Shown here piece by piece: positions 8,506-17,331 of a stretch of DNA of 64,000 nucleotides. A program made the translations under genes and the position numbers. This stretch comes from Pseudomonas azotoformans. GTDB lineage: Bacteria > Pseudomonadota > Gammaproteobacteria > Pseudomonadales > Pseudomonadaceae. The stretch covers positions 1,426,001 to 1,490,000 of the forward strand of contig NZ_LT629702.1 in assembly GCF_900103345.1 (NCBI RefSeq). The letters are read 5' to 3'. How positions within the stretch are numbered: position 1 is the first letter of the stretch; each line of letters begins with the position of its first letter. The notes beneath the pieces are model-generated. The model did no database searches. It was not told the origin of the DNA and was given only the letters and a program-made list of their open reading frames with translations.

Positions 8506-11500
8506 TCATACCTGTTCTTGATAGCCTTTACGCAGTTTCTCCGCGATCAGTTTCTCTGCTTCACGCAACGCGCGTTCGGGGTTTTCCAAGGATTTGATCA
8601 GGGTCTGGCCCTTGGTGCCGATGCGGCCGAAACTCACCACCACCTCGGCCTCGGTGACACCAATACGCCAGAACTTATTGGAGTTGCCTTCGCCATAGGT
8701 GAACTCGCGCATCGACGGCGCCGCTTCAAGGGTTACCGCTGGCTCGGCGTCGATCTCGACGGTTTCCACGACCTGTTCCAGCGCTGGCAGTGCAGGCGCT
8801 TCTTCACCCCGAAGCAGCGCTTCGATGCGCTTGAGCACTTCCTCCGGATCGCGCAGCCAGTCATGGCTGAGCACATCGATGATCTTCCAGCCGAAGCTGC
8901 GCAATACCGTCGGGCGGAAGATATAACGCTCACGCACGTCAGTCGCCGCTGCCGTGTCGCTGTCGAGCAGCACCCCCAGACTGAAGTATTCACCGCTGGC
9001 GTCGCTGATCGCCAGGTCACAGCGGAACTGTGAACGCCCGACATACTCCTGCACCGAATGCCCGCGTTGGCGCAACGCGACGGCGAGGGCGCTGCGCAGC
9101 TTGTCCTTGGGCAGGCCGACGGCAAAGGACTGCTTGGCGCCCGGGTTGAGGTTGGCCAGGATGCCCTGGGAGCGCGGTGCATCGCCGCTGGCACTGGCCT
9201 GGGCAAATTGCAGGAACGCGCGCAATGCAGCGGCGCCGTCGTTGTGGGTGTTGGTGATGGCCTCGGACTCAATGCTGGAGACAATCGCCATGCGCTTGCG
9301 CGCACGACTGAAGATCACGTTAAGGCGTTTTTCCCCGCCGCGCTGGTTGATCGGGCCGAAGTTCATCAGCATCTTGCCGTTCGGTCCCGGCGCGTAGCAG
9401 ATGCTCAGGATGATCACATCGCGCTCATCACCCTGCACGTTTTCCAGGTTCTTGACGAACAGGCCATTGAACTGCCCGGCATCTTCACGCACGTACTCAC
9501 GCTCAAGGCGTGTGGCAAAGGCCGAATCATTGCTGGCCAGGTCTTCCAGGGCCTGCTCGATGGCGCCTTGCTGGGCCTCGGAAAAGGCCACGATGCCCAG
9601 GCTCAGGCCGGTCTCGCGTTGCAGCAGTTCACGCACCAGGTTGGCGATGTAGCGGGCTTCGGCCAGGTTGCTGCGGCTGAGGTAGACGCCATCGCTCATC
9701 TTCAAGAAGCTGATCGGGCTGTCGAGCAGCGTGTCGGCGCCCTGGATCACGGCCTGGGCGTCGCTGGAGTCGAGGGCTGCGTGGGCCGGGGCAGGGCGCT
9801 CGATGCGCCGGTCGGGAATGGTGATCAGCCGCCCTTCGTAGAACGCTGCGTTGGAGAAACTGATCAGCGCCTCGTGGCGACTGCGGTAGTGCCAGGCCAG
9901 CAGGGTCGCCGGCAAGTTGCGTGCGGCCTGGCTCAGCAGGCTGTCGGCATCGAGGTTGATTGCGATCTGTTCCCCGTCCTCCATGGCGATCAGGTCGTTA
10001 TCGTCCGGGTCACCGGCACTGGAGAAGAAGTTGGTCGGTGGCAACTGCATCTCGTCGCCCACCACAATCACCTGCTGCGCACGGCTCAGGGCGGGCACGG
10101 CTTCTTCGCTGGGGATCTGGCTGGCCTCGTCGAAAATCACCACGTCAAACAGGTCCGGGGTCAAGGGCAGGGTGTCGGACACCGACAACGGGCTCATCAG
10201 CCAGATGGGCTTGAGGTCGTTGATCACCCGGCCACTGTCGCCACTGGCCATTTCGCGAATGGAGCGATAGCGCATGGTCTTGCCCAACTCATGTTCCAGT
10301 TCGCGACGGCCCTTGGCATAGGCTTTCTTGAACTCGCGGGCCTGGGCATCCAGCTGGGTCACTGACATCGCCGATTGCTTCACGTGCTCCAGAAAACGCT
10401 GGTGCAGGGTGGCGCTGAGCACGTGAGCATTGCTCTTGAGCAGGTTGCTTTCGGCCTGGCTGACCTGGCGCGCGGCCAGGCTCAAGGCCGGGCCATCGAA
10501 GCGGGCCATCTGCGGGTTGGCGCGGTACAGGCGGGTCAGGTTTTCCTGGGCAATCAACCCGTCCAGCACGGGTTGTGGCAAAGCATACTGTTGCACGACC
10601 GCCAGGCAGCCGGGGTCGGCCTGGTGCAGCTCGTTGAGCAGGGGCAGGGTGTCGGGCAGTTCGTCGAGCTCTTCACGCAGGTCGCGCAGGTACTCGGCCA
10701 GCTCGGCCAGGCTTGGCGCGGCGTCGAACACACACTGTTGGGCAACCAGCTCGGCCAGGCGCGCGATGGGTTGGCGCAGGCTGGCTTCCTGGCGCACACC
10801 GGGCAAGCTGCTCGGGTTGCCCCGCAGGCCTTCGACCCACTTGCGCAACAACGGTGATGCGCTCAGTTGCTGCAGCAGGGCGTGCAGATTGTGCACGAAC
10901 AGGTCGATATCCTGGATGCCGTAGCGACCTTGCAGGCGTTGCTGCTCGGCGTGCAGCTCGGCGGTGGCGCGGTGTTCACCGGCCAGGTTGTCGAGCACAC
11001 TGCGCAGGCTGGGGCGAATCGCGTGCTGACTGAAGTCGTAGCGGCGTTGAAGTTCGCCCCGCAGGCGCCACCAGCCGGGTTGCAACCAGCGCAGCAGCGA
11101 GCCTTCCTGGCGCTGTACCTGCTCCAGGGCAGCCTGGGTGTCCTGGGGCTCAAGTTTCTCGCGCCAGTGGCGGGTGGTTTCACGCGCGTTGTGTTGCTGC
11201 ACGGCCAGGGCCTGCAAGGCGGCCTGTTCAGCGTGCAGCGCTTGGGAACCCGTTGAGCCAGGTTCCAGCAGGTCGAGGTGAGCCGCCAGGTTGGCGTCGG
11301 TCAGTTGCTCGGCGGCTTGAGTCAGCACGCACGCATCCGTCAGGCGCGTGTCACCGGACAGCAGGCTGGAGGATGACTCCAGGAACGACTCGACGCTGTC
11401 CATCAGCCCACTGGCTTGCTCCAGAAACGCCTTGAGCTGGCCGTAGGCATGCTCGTGGGTGACCAGGCTTGAGGCCAGGTGGCTGAAGGGGTGACGCGCA

Positions 11501-13944
11501 AAACTGTCGACGCCGAACCGTTCCTTGATGGTCTGATACAACCGGCCGGTCAGCTCCTGTTGTGCCTGCCAGTGCCGCCATTCGGGCAAGCGCTCCAGCG
11601 CTTCGGGCGGCAGCTGTGCAGCAACGGGTGGCAGCTCGATCAAATGACAGACCAACTCACGCACCGAGCAGGCCAAGGACTCCGGCACCCCGGCCATCGC
11701 CTGTTCAAAGCGCTCTATCAGGCCCAGTTGCTGGCTCAGGGTCGCCAGTGTAGCGTCACGCCGCGCTTGCAACTGCACCGATTGGGCGTCGCCGGCGATC
11801 CAGCGCTCATAACACTCGCGCAGGTTGCCCACGAAGGCTTTCTTGTCCGTCTGGGAGTCGTGAATCAGGCAGCACAATTCGCCCAGTTCACTCTGTTGCA
11901 GGCGATGGAACACTACGTCCAGCGCCGCACGCTTTTCACACACAAACAACACGCGCAGCCCGCGCGCGGCGTAGTCGGCGATCAGGTTGGTGATGGTCTG
12001 GGACTTACCGGTGCCCGGCGGCCCCTGAATGATGAAGTGACGCCCGGTTCGGGCCAGGCTGACAGCGGCGTTCTGCGTCGCGTCACCGGCCACCACGTTC
12101 CACTGGTCGGGCAGCGGGATCGGGTCTGGCGTCTGGACTTCGACGTCTCGCGGCTCAATCGAGAACATCCGGTCAAACGCTTCGTTTTGCGCGGGCTCAT
12201 CGATCAGCTGTGCGTAGTCACGCACCAGCGACATCTTGCGATAGTTGAAGTTGGCCAGGGTCACCTGGGTCAGGTCGATGTCCCAGGCGTAGCGGTGCCC
12301 CTGATTCTCGGGCATGGCGAAGGTGCTGTTCTCGGTGCTGCTGGCGACCATCTGCGGATGCTGGTTGCGCAGCACAGGTTTGGCGCCGACGGCCAGGCGC
12401 AACGGTAACTCACTGGGCAGCACCTTTTGCTGGAACAATTGCAGGCCCAGCGGGCGGTAGTCTTCGCGGTCGTAGCTGAAATCCGGCCTGACCAAGGGCA
12501 TCGCCGAACGCTGACGGGCGCGACGGCGCTGGAAATGGTGCAGATGCTGCACGGCCTTCTGGTGGATCAGTTCGATTTGCGGTTTGCTTTGCAGGCGCAA
12601 CTCGACGCCGGGCTCGGTCAGTTTGATCTGGCGCGCAATATCGGCGTGGATTTCCTCCAGGGACGTCTTTTGCAGGTCGACGGTTTCCGGCAACTGGATA
12701 TCGTAGAGCTGGCGCAATTGATGCCGCAGTACCGGGTTGAACTCAGCCTCGGTTTCATCGCACTGCAACATGAACTGGTCGCGCACGCCCTTTTTGCGGC
12801 TCAGTTCCACCGGCAGCCAGAGCAGGGGAGTGACGATGCGCTCCTCCGGCGTGTCCTTGAGGTTGTGCCAGCGCATGAAGGCCACGACCAGGCGCAGGTT
12901 GCTGAAGCCGAACTCGGCACGGTCGCGGCGGGTTTCCTGGATGATGCGTTCCAACGACGCCTGCAACCAGGTCTGGTCTTCAAACCGCAACCATTGCTGC
13001 AGGCCAACCGGTTTGCCGCTCAACACCTGCTCGGAGAAGCCACCGAAGGTAGGCTGCCAGGTGCACAAGGCTTCGGGGCGGATACTTTCAACACGCATCA
13101 CCAAGGGCACGCTGGCCACGGTCAAGTTGACGTTGGCTTGCGTCGGCCGGAAGTACAGCAGGCGATTGCGTCGCGAAAGGTCAAACAAGCGATTACGCAG
13201 ATGCTCCAGCACCACGGTGCGCCGTGAAGCCGGGCCTTCGGCCTGGGCCAATACACGCTCGACATCCAGGCTGGCCGGCTGTTCGCGCCAGGATTCCAGG
13301 CGCCGCACCAGTGAGCCGACATCCGTGGCGCGCTCATGGCGGTTCAGCTCGGTCATCTCAACGATCAGATTGGCCAGCACCGGGTTGAGCCGGCCGTTGA
13401 GCTGGAACAGGTTACGGCGATGCCGGGCAAAGGCCTTGAGGTCGTTGATGTCGGCAAAATCCAACCCGCACGCCAGGCAAGCCAGGAACTGGCCGAGCTG
13501 GAAAATATCGGTGATCTCGTCGTGGTGCCCGAGGCGATGCTCCCAACTGTGCAGGTCGGTGAGGAACACCGGGTGGTCAATGGCCTGATGCGGGTCTTCC
13601 TGGACTTGCAGGTCGGTCACGGCCACGCCACTTTCCGAATCCCGGGTCAGGCGGACCTTGCCGACAATATTCAGTGCCGACTCCGGATTAGGCTGCACCT
13701 GCTTGATCGCTTCCAGCGCCAGCCGTGGCGGGACGCCCTCTGGATTGCGCAGTTGCAGCGTGCGTTCCGGCCCCTGCAGCACATCGAGATAACTGAGCTG
13801 GGCGACACGCCCCAGTTCATGCAATTGCGCAACCTGGCGCAGTAAGGGCAGCGCCAGGAACAGCACATCGTCGATGGGGACGGCGACGCCATCGTGGGTC
13901 TGCAGCAATTGCGTGAAATTGATGGGTTGGGTTATCGGGTCCAT
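8506..13944 (-). CDS. Giant DUF4011 / SF1 helicase / nuclease-like / WGR protein
   Basis: This 1812-residue cytosolic protein is modular. Residues about 1-225 look like a degenerate protein kinase (ITDIFQLGQFLACLACG, then NRHERATDVGSLVRRL). About 245-600 is DUF4011, with HLRNRLFDLSRRNRLLYF. The helicase core has Walker A GPPGTGKS at 641-648, Walker B IFDEASQIP, GDEMQLPP and QGDERDVIILS with a late RARKRM arginine motif. Near 1600-1705 a PD-(D/E)XK-like segment holds CDLAI and RSFGWKIIDV; the acidic/lysine pair looks altered (LGVLLDSD). The end is a WGR domain (WRIGVTEAEVVVSFGRIGTKG). Its start overlaps the end of the upstream M48 gene by 13 bases. DUF4011-helicase-nuclease proteins are reported in phage defence, but the role here is inference. 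Confidence 0.85.
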   Translation of the reverse strand: MDPITQPINFTQLLQTHDGVAVPIDDVLFLALPLLRQVAQLHELGRVAQLSYLDVLQGPERTLQLRNPEGVPPRLALEAIKQVQPNPESALNIVGKVRLTRDSESGVAVTDLQVQEDPHQAIDHPVFLTDLHSWEHRLGHHDEITDIFQLGQFLACLACGLDFADINDLKAFARHRRNLFQLNGRLNPVLANLIVEMTELNRHERATDVGSLVRRLESWREQPASLDVERVLAQAEGPASRRTVVLEHLRNRLFDLSRRNRLLYFRPTQANVNLTVASVPLVMRVESIRPEALCTWQPTFGGFSEQVLSGKPVGLQQWLRFEDQTWLQASLERIIQETRRDRAEFGFSNLRLVVAFMRWHNLKDTPEERIVTPLLWLPVELSRKKGVRDQFMLQCDETEAEFNPVLRHQLRQLYDIQLPETVDLQKTSLEEIHADIARQIKLTEPGVELRLQSKPQIELIHQKAVQHLHHFQRRRARQRSAMPLVRPDFSYDREDYRPLGLQLFQQKVLPSELPLRLAVGAKPVLRNQHPQMVASSTENSTFAMPENQGHRYAWDIDLTQVTLANFNYRKMSLVRDYAQLIDEPAQNEAFDRMFSIEPRDVEVQTPDPIPLPDQWNVVAGDATQNAAVSLARTGRHFIIQGPPGTGKSQTITNLIADYAARGLRVLFVCEKRAALDVVFHRLQQSELGELCCLIHDSQTDKKAFVGNLRECYERWIAGDAQSVQLQARRDATLATLSQQLGLIERFEQAMAGVPESLACSVRELVCHLIELPPVAAQLPPEALERLPEWRHWQAQQELTGRLYQTIKERFGVDSFARHPFSHLASSLVTHEHAYGQLKAFLEQASGLMDSVESFLESSSSLLSGDTRLTDACVLTQAAEQLTDANLAAHLDLLEPGSTGSQALHAEQAALQALAVQQHNARETTRHWREKLEPQDTQAALEQVQRQEGSLLRWLQPGWWRLRGELQRRYDFSQHAIRPSLRSVLDNLAGEHRATAELHAEQQRLQGRYGIQDIDLFVHNLHALLQQLSASPLLRKWVEGLRGNPSSLPGVRQEASLRQPIARLAELVAQQCVFDAAPSLAELAEYLRDLREELDELPDTLPLLNELHQADPGCLAVVQQYALPQPVLDGLIAQENLTRLYRANPQMARFDGPALSLAARQVSQAESNLLKSNAHVLSATLHQRFLEHVKQSAMSVTQLDAQAREFKKAYAKGRRELEHELGKTMRYRSIREMASGDSGRVINDLKPIWLMSPLSVSDTLPLTPDLFDVVIFDEASQIPSEEAVPALSRAQQVIVVGDEMQLPPTNFFSSAGDPDDNDLIAMEDGEQIAINLDADSLLSQAARNLPATLLAWHYRSRHEALISFSNAAFYEGRLITIPDRRIERPAPAHAALDSSDAQAVIQGADTLLDSPISFLKMSDGVYLSRSNLAEARYIANLVRELLQRETGLSLGIVAFSEAQQGAIEQALEDLASNDSAFATRLEREYVREDAGQFNGLFVKNLENVQGDERDVIILSICYAPGPNGKMLMNFGPINQRGGEKRLNVIFSRARKRMAIVSSIESEAITNTHNDGAAALRAFLQFAQASASGDAPRSQGILANLNPGAKQSFAVGLPKDKLRSALAVALRQRGHSVQEYVGRSQFRCDLAISDASGEYFSLGVLLDSDTAAATDVRERYIFRPTVLRSFGWKIIDVLSHDWLRDPEEVLKRIEALLRGEEAPALPALEQVVETVEIDAEPAVTLEAAPSMREFTYGEGNSNKFWRIGVTEAEVVVSFGRIGTKGQTLIKSLENPERALREAEKLIAEKLRKGYQEQV

Positions 13945-15134
13945 GTGTCGACCTCCGCTTTGAGCGCGCGAACGATCGGGTCGAGCTCACGTTTGGGTAA
14001 TTTGATATCGCGCTTGAGCACATTGATAAAGTCGTCGGCACTGCCGAGTTTCTTGGCGGTGCGCGCCGCGTGCAGCAAGGCCTCATCCCGCAGGTCGCGG
14101 TCCACCAGGCTCAGGTCGAGCATGATGAAGTGCAGGTATTCGTGGATGCTGGCGTCGACACGCTCGGCATTCAGCGTGCCCAGGTCCAGCGTGGTTTCGT
14201 TGTCTTTCCAGTCCGGAAAGAATCCACGTACCTGATTGAGCACCACCTCCGATTGCAGCACGGAGGTGCCGATGAAGCTGGCGATAAAGCTGCGGGTGAG
14301 GGCGGTCAGCTCGACTTGGCCGGTCACATCCAAGCGATAGAGCGACAACGGCCCGCGCAACCGGCCATGCAGCCAATTGTCGGTATCCGGCACCTGCCGC
14401 CACCAGTTGTCCACCGCCTGGGAGCGCAGAAACGTCTCCGGGTGCGAAACGCCTTGGGACAACGGCGCGTCCTTGCCATCCAGCTCCTGGGCCTGCTTCA
14501 GATAACTGGCGGCATCCACGCTGACGATCCCGGTGTGAATCTTGACCAGCGAGGTAATCGACGCTTCCGGCCCGCCGGCCACCAGGGCTGCGCCTCGGTC
14601 GGCATAGATTTCGGTGTGCAGGCTATATAAGCGTGCGGTCTGTTCCAGACTCGGAGGCGTATTCATATCGGCCATGGCGTGATTGAGAACCCGCTCGGCG
14701 GTGAGATAGTCGCCACCGTGCTCAGACCATAAGCGGTAATGGGCCAGCTCATGCCCGAGCAGCGCCAGTAACTCCTGAGCGTCGAGCCGTTCAAGAATCG
14801 GTCCGTAGAACACCACGTGCACTTCACCGGCCAGGTAATACAGGCTGGCATTCATCGCGGCGTCGCCGGCTTGGTAAAGGGTCGCGGGCGCCTGGATCTG
14901 CAAGCATTGCAGCGCCGTCTCACAGGCCTGATAGGCCTGCGGGTGGGTCTCGGGGCTCAGGCGATAGGTGTCTCTGAGCAACTGCGCGCGCACATCCTGG
15001 GCATGTTCCTGCTGAACGCCCAGAGACGAGGCCCATTCCCACACGACAGGCTCATGGGTTTTCAGGTAATCGACCACACGCTGGTGGTAAGGCAAGGGGG
15101 TCAGGCCGCTGATATCCAGCGCGGGGGTACTCAT
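13932..15134 (-). CDS. Cytosolic M48-type zinc metallopeptidase
   Basis: The 400-residue protein has HELAH at residues 128-132, the zinc-binding HExxH helix, followed by TEIYADRGAA at 174-183 with the glutamate expected as third ligand, and SHPETFLRSQ near 240, which resembles the M48 substrate-cleft motif. Unlike HtpX or Ste24 it shows no membrane segments and no signal peptide, so it should act in the cytoplasm. Its stop codon lies 13 bases inside the following helicase gene, which implies translational coupling and a joint function. Nothing in the sequence tells its substrate; cleavage of the giant partner or of a toxin are open options. Confidence 0.8.
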   Translation of the reverse strand: MSTPALDISGLTPLPYHQRVVDYLKTHEPVVWEWASSLGVQQEHAQDVRAQLLRDTYRLSPETHPQAYQACETALQCLQIQAPATLYQAGDAAMNASLYYLAGEVHVVFYGPILERLDAQELLALLGHELAHYRLWSEHGGDYLTAERVLNHAMADMNTPPSLEQTARLYSLHTEIYADRGAALVAGGPEASITSLVKIHTGIVSVDAASYLKQAQELDGKDAPLSQGVSHPETFLRSQAVDNWWRQVPDTDNWLHGRLRGPLSLYRLDVTGQVELTALTRSFIASFIGTSVLQSEVVLNQVRGFFPDWKDNETTLDLGTLNAERVDASIHEYLHFIMLDLSLVDRDLRDEALLHAARTAKKLGSADDFINVLKRDIKLPKRELDPIVRALKAEVDTWTR

Positions 15135-15338
15135 CGTTCAAACGTCCTTGAGAGGATACGGCTCCATAGACTGCGACTGTGCAGCAGAGACTTGGGCTGG
15201 CATCCCGGTATCAGTGATCGGCAATAAACGCGGAGCATACCTAGGGGGTAGGAAAATTACTTGTGAAAGTGCTTGGATGCGTGGCCAGCTGCAAATGCAG
15301 TTAGAGTGGTGATCATTATCTTGACCGCTGTGTGAAAA

Positions 15339-15950
15339 ATGAATGCTCCGCTTTTTGTTTCTCTGGATGGCCCCAAAGGCACCGGCAAAACCACGCTACT
15401 GGAGGCCGTCACGGCTGCACTGAGGGCGGACAACAAGAAAGTCATCCGGCTTTGCGAGCGAAAAAGCGATCCCTACAGAGGGGAAACCATGACCCTGGTG
15501 AATGAACTTGCCAGAAATCCCTCACGGGATCTGGAATGGGCTGTGTGCGAGCGCTTTGCCGAGAGTCGCAGTTGGATCTCCGGGAACGTGCTGACTCAGC
15601 AGCCGTTGGGCAGCATTATCCTGATTGATCGCTGGTATCCGTCTGAGGCTGCGTTTCGACATACGATTCCGTTTGCAGAGATTCTGCAGTTGAACCTGGA
15701 GCGAAGTGTACGAGTGCCGGATCTGCATGTCGGTGTTATCACCGCGCCGGATATTTCATGGGCGAGAGCAACGGCACGATCACGAGGATTGGGCGGCACT
15801 GTGATCCAGAAGTATGCAGAGCATGTTGCATGCACAGAGATGTTCGAGCGGGCGGTTGTGGGTCAGGGCTGGGTGTTGTGTCGTAATGAAGGTGCGATTG
15901 AAGAGGCAGTGAAGCAGGTGGTTGTTGAGATTCGTAAAGTGGCCGGGTGA
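15339..15950 (+). CDS. P-loop thymidylate-kinase-like protein
   Basis: This 203-residue protein starts MNAPLFVSLDGPKGTGKTTL, a clear Walker A of the nucleoside monophosphate kinase type. It continues with a dTMP-kinase-like LIDRWYPSEAAFRH segment (equivalent to the DR-Y/F-S motif) and an RATARSRGLGG lid-like region. Housekeeping tmk proteins have DRY and a different lid, so this is a diverged relative that could act on a nucleotide, a modified base or another small substrate. It is divergent from the M48-helicase operon with about 200 bases between the starts, and is visibly less GC-rich than its surroundings, which suggests recent acquisition. Confidence 0.6.
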   Translation: MNAPLFVSLDGPKGTGKTTLLEAVTAALRADNKKVIRLCERKSDPYRGETMTLVNELARNPSRDLEWAVCERFAESRSWISGNVLTQQPLGSIILIDRWYPSEAAFRHTIPFAEILQLNLERSVRVPDLHVGVITAPDISWARATARSRGLGGTVIQKYAEHVACTEMFERAVVGQGWVLCRNEGAIEEAVKQVVVEIRKVAG

Positions 15951-15958
15951 CACGTGTA

Positions 15959-16013
15959 GCGTAATACATAATTTAACATAATATACATTATGCGTAATAT
16001 GCTATTGCGTAAT
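15959..16013. repeat. AT-rich patch with three GCGTAAT direct repeats
   Basis: GCGTAAT occurs at 15959, 15992 and 16007 in a very AT-rich tract that also holds CATAAT/ATTATG inverted halves. It starts 9 bases after the P-loop kinase gene. It may be the edge of an inserted segment or a weak terminator. Confidence 0.45.
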
Positions 16014-16060
16014 CAGGGGCAGTGCCCGTCAGATTTCAACAGGCAAAACCCCTGTCAGGT

Positions 16061-16810
16061 TCAAACCTGAGCAAAGCCTCCATCGACAAACATTTCACTG
16101 CCCGTCATGAAGCTGCTCTCATCCGATGCCAGGAACAACGCGGCGGCTGCCACTTCTTCAGGCTGACCGATACGGCCCAATGGCACCTGCGCCGTCATGT
16201 CGTCGATGATCGCATCCTTCTGGCCAGTACCTGACAATGCCGAGTCCAGACCCGGTGTCGAGATCGGTCCTGGTGAAAGTACGTTCACGCGAATGCCGGT
16301 GCCTTTGAGATCCAGCGCCCAGCTTCTGGCGAAATTACGCAGCGCCGCTTTTGTAGCGCTGTACACGCTGAACGCCGGTGTACCCATCACGCCGGTGGTT
16401 GACCCCGTCAGGATCACGGAACTGCCGGCCTGCATCAGTGGCAAGGCTTTTTGCACGGTGAACAGCGTGCCTTTGACGTTGATGCCGAACGTGCGGTCGA
16501 ACGATTCTTCGGTGATCGACCCGATCGGTTGGAAATCCCCCAGGCCTGCATTGGCAAACAGTATGTCAATACGGCCCTTGGCGGCTTTGACCTGTGTGAA
16601 CACACGGTCCAGGTCGTCCAGCTTGGCAATGTCGGCCTGGATGGCGATGGCGTCAGGCCCGATCAGCTTGAGCGCCTTGTCCAGTTCTGACTGGCGACGA
16701 CCTACAATCACCACCTGTGCGCCTTCAGCTGCAAAGCGAATCGCGGTGGCCAGGCCGATGCCGCTGTTGCCGCCGGTAACGACTGCAACTTTTCCGTTGA
16801 GCTTGCTCAT
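16061..16810 (-). CDS. SDR-family NAD(P)-dependent oxidoreductase
   Basis: This is a 249-residue classical short-chain dehydrogenase. The cofactor motif TGGNSGIG sits at residues 12-19, NAG at about 88-90, the catalytic Ser in LTGSTTG and the Tyr-Lys pair in YSATK near 155. A PG-PISTPG turn and the C-terminal VDGGFAQV are typical. The acidic residue that would fix NAD is not evident after the second strand (VGRRQSE), so NADP use is likelier. The gene is divergent from an HxlR regulator 101 bases away. Such pairs usually respond to quinones or aldehydes, so the enzyme probably reduces a reactive carbonyl; the substrate is unknown. Confidence 0.88.
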   Translation of the reverse strand: MSKLNGKVAVVTGGNSGIGLATAIRFAAEGAQVVIVGRRQSELDKALKLIGPDAIAIQADIAKLDDLDRVFTQVKAAKGRIDILFANAGLGDFQPIGSITEESFDRTFGINVKGTLFTVQKALPLMQAGSSVILTGSTTGVMGTPAFSVYSATKAALRNFARSWALDLKGTGIRVNVLSPGPISTPGLDSALSGTGQKDAIIDDMTAQVPLGRIGQPEEVAAAALFLASDESSFMTGSEMFVDGGFAQV

Positions 16811-16869
16811 GATGACTCCAAAAAAGAATGTTGAGGCGCAACTCTAGATCTGCTCTATTCTTTTGAATA

Positions 16870-16891
16870 GTATGCACCTTTTAGTAAGTAC
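16870..16891. promoter_or_regulatory. Candidate HxlR operator
   Basis: The 22 bases run from GTATGCAC through TTTT to AGTAAGTAC and form an imperfect inverted repeat with a GTACTTAC-like half. They sit between the divergent SDR and HxlR starts, 21 bases before the regulator's ATG. HxlR proteins commonly bind such GTA-rich palindromes; the assignment is inference. Confidence 0.4.
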
Positions 16892-16911
16892 CCTTTGGAG
16901 GCACCTCAATC

Positions 16912-17271
16912 ATGGCCAATAACTCATTCAATTGCGGGCTCGAGGCGGCCCTGGCGGTGATTGGCGGCAAATGGAAGCCGCTGGTGCTGTTCAACCTGGC
17001 GCAGAATGTTCATCGATATGGAGAATTAAGGCGCGCGATTGGTGGTGTGACCGATAAGGTGCTGATCCAGCAACTCAAGGAGTTGGAGCGCGATGAGATC
17101 ATTTTTCGCGTGGATTTCCAGGAAATACCGCCCAAAGTCGAGTATTCCCTGACGCCGTTCGGGGAGTCCCTGGCGTCGGCGTTGGGTGGGTTGTGCCAAT
17201 GGGGTACGCAGCATATGCAAACGGTAGAGCGCATCGCCGCACGGCGGACGTCTGCCCTCTCCCAGTCCTGA
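16912..17271 (+). CDS. HxlR-family winged-helix regulator of the divergent SDR gene
   Basis: This is a 119-residue regulator with the full HxlR core: CGLEAALAVIGGKWKPLVLF with the N-terminal Cys at residue 8, then YGELRRAIGGVTDKVLIQQLKELERDEII as the helix-turn-helix and KVEYSLTPFGESL as the wing. Compact size and the single early Cys match the redox- or electrophile-sensing branch of the family. A GGAGG ribosome site lies 10 bases upstream of the ATG. Divergent arrangement with the SDR gene implies that it controls that gene and itself from the shared 101-base gap. Confidence 0.9.
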   Translation: MANNSFNCGLEAALAVIGGKWKPLVLFNLAQNVHRYGELRRAIGGVTDKVLIQQLKELERDEIIFRVDFQEIPPKVEYSLTPFGESLASALGGLCQWGTQHMQTVERIAARRTSALSQS

Positions 17272-17290
17272 GCCCCCTGCCCTGATGCCC

Positions 17291-17320
17291 AACTCAACTA
17301 AATGACTATTTAGTTGAGTT
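17291..17320. repeat. Perfect 13-bp AT-rich palindrome
   Basis: AACTCAACTAAAT (17291-17303) and ATTTAGTTGAGTT (17308-17320) are exact inverted copies around GACT. It lies between the convergent HxlR and chemoreceptor genes. The lack of T-runs outside the stem is unusual for a terminator, yet the place fits one. Confidence 0.7.
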
Positions 17321-17331
17321 AAATCAATAGG

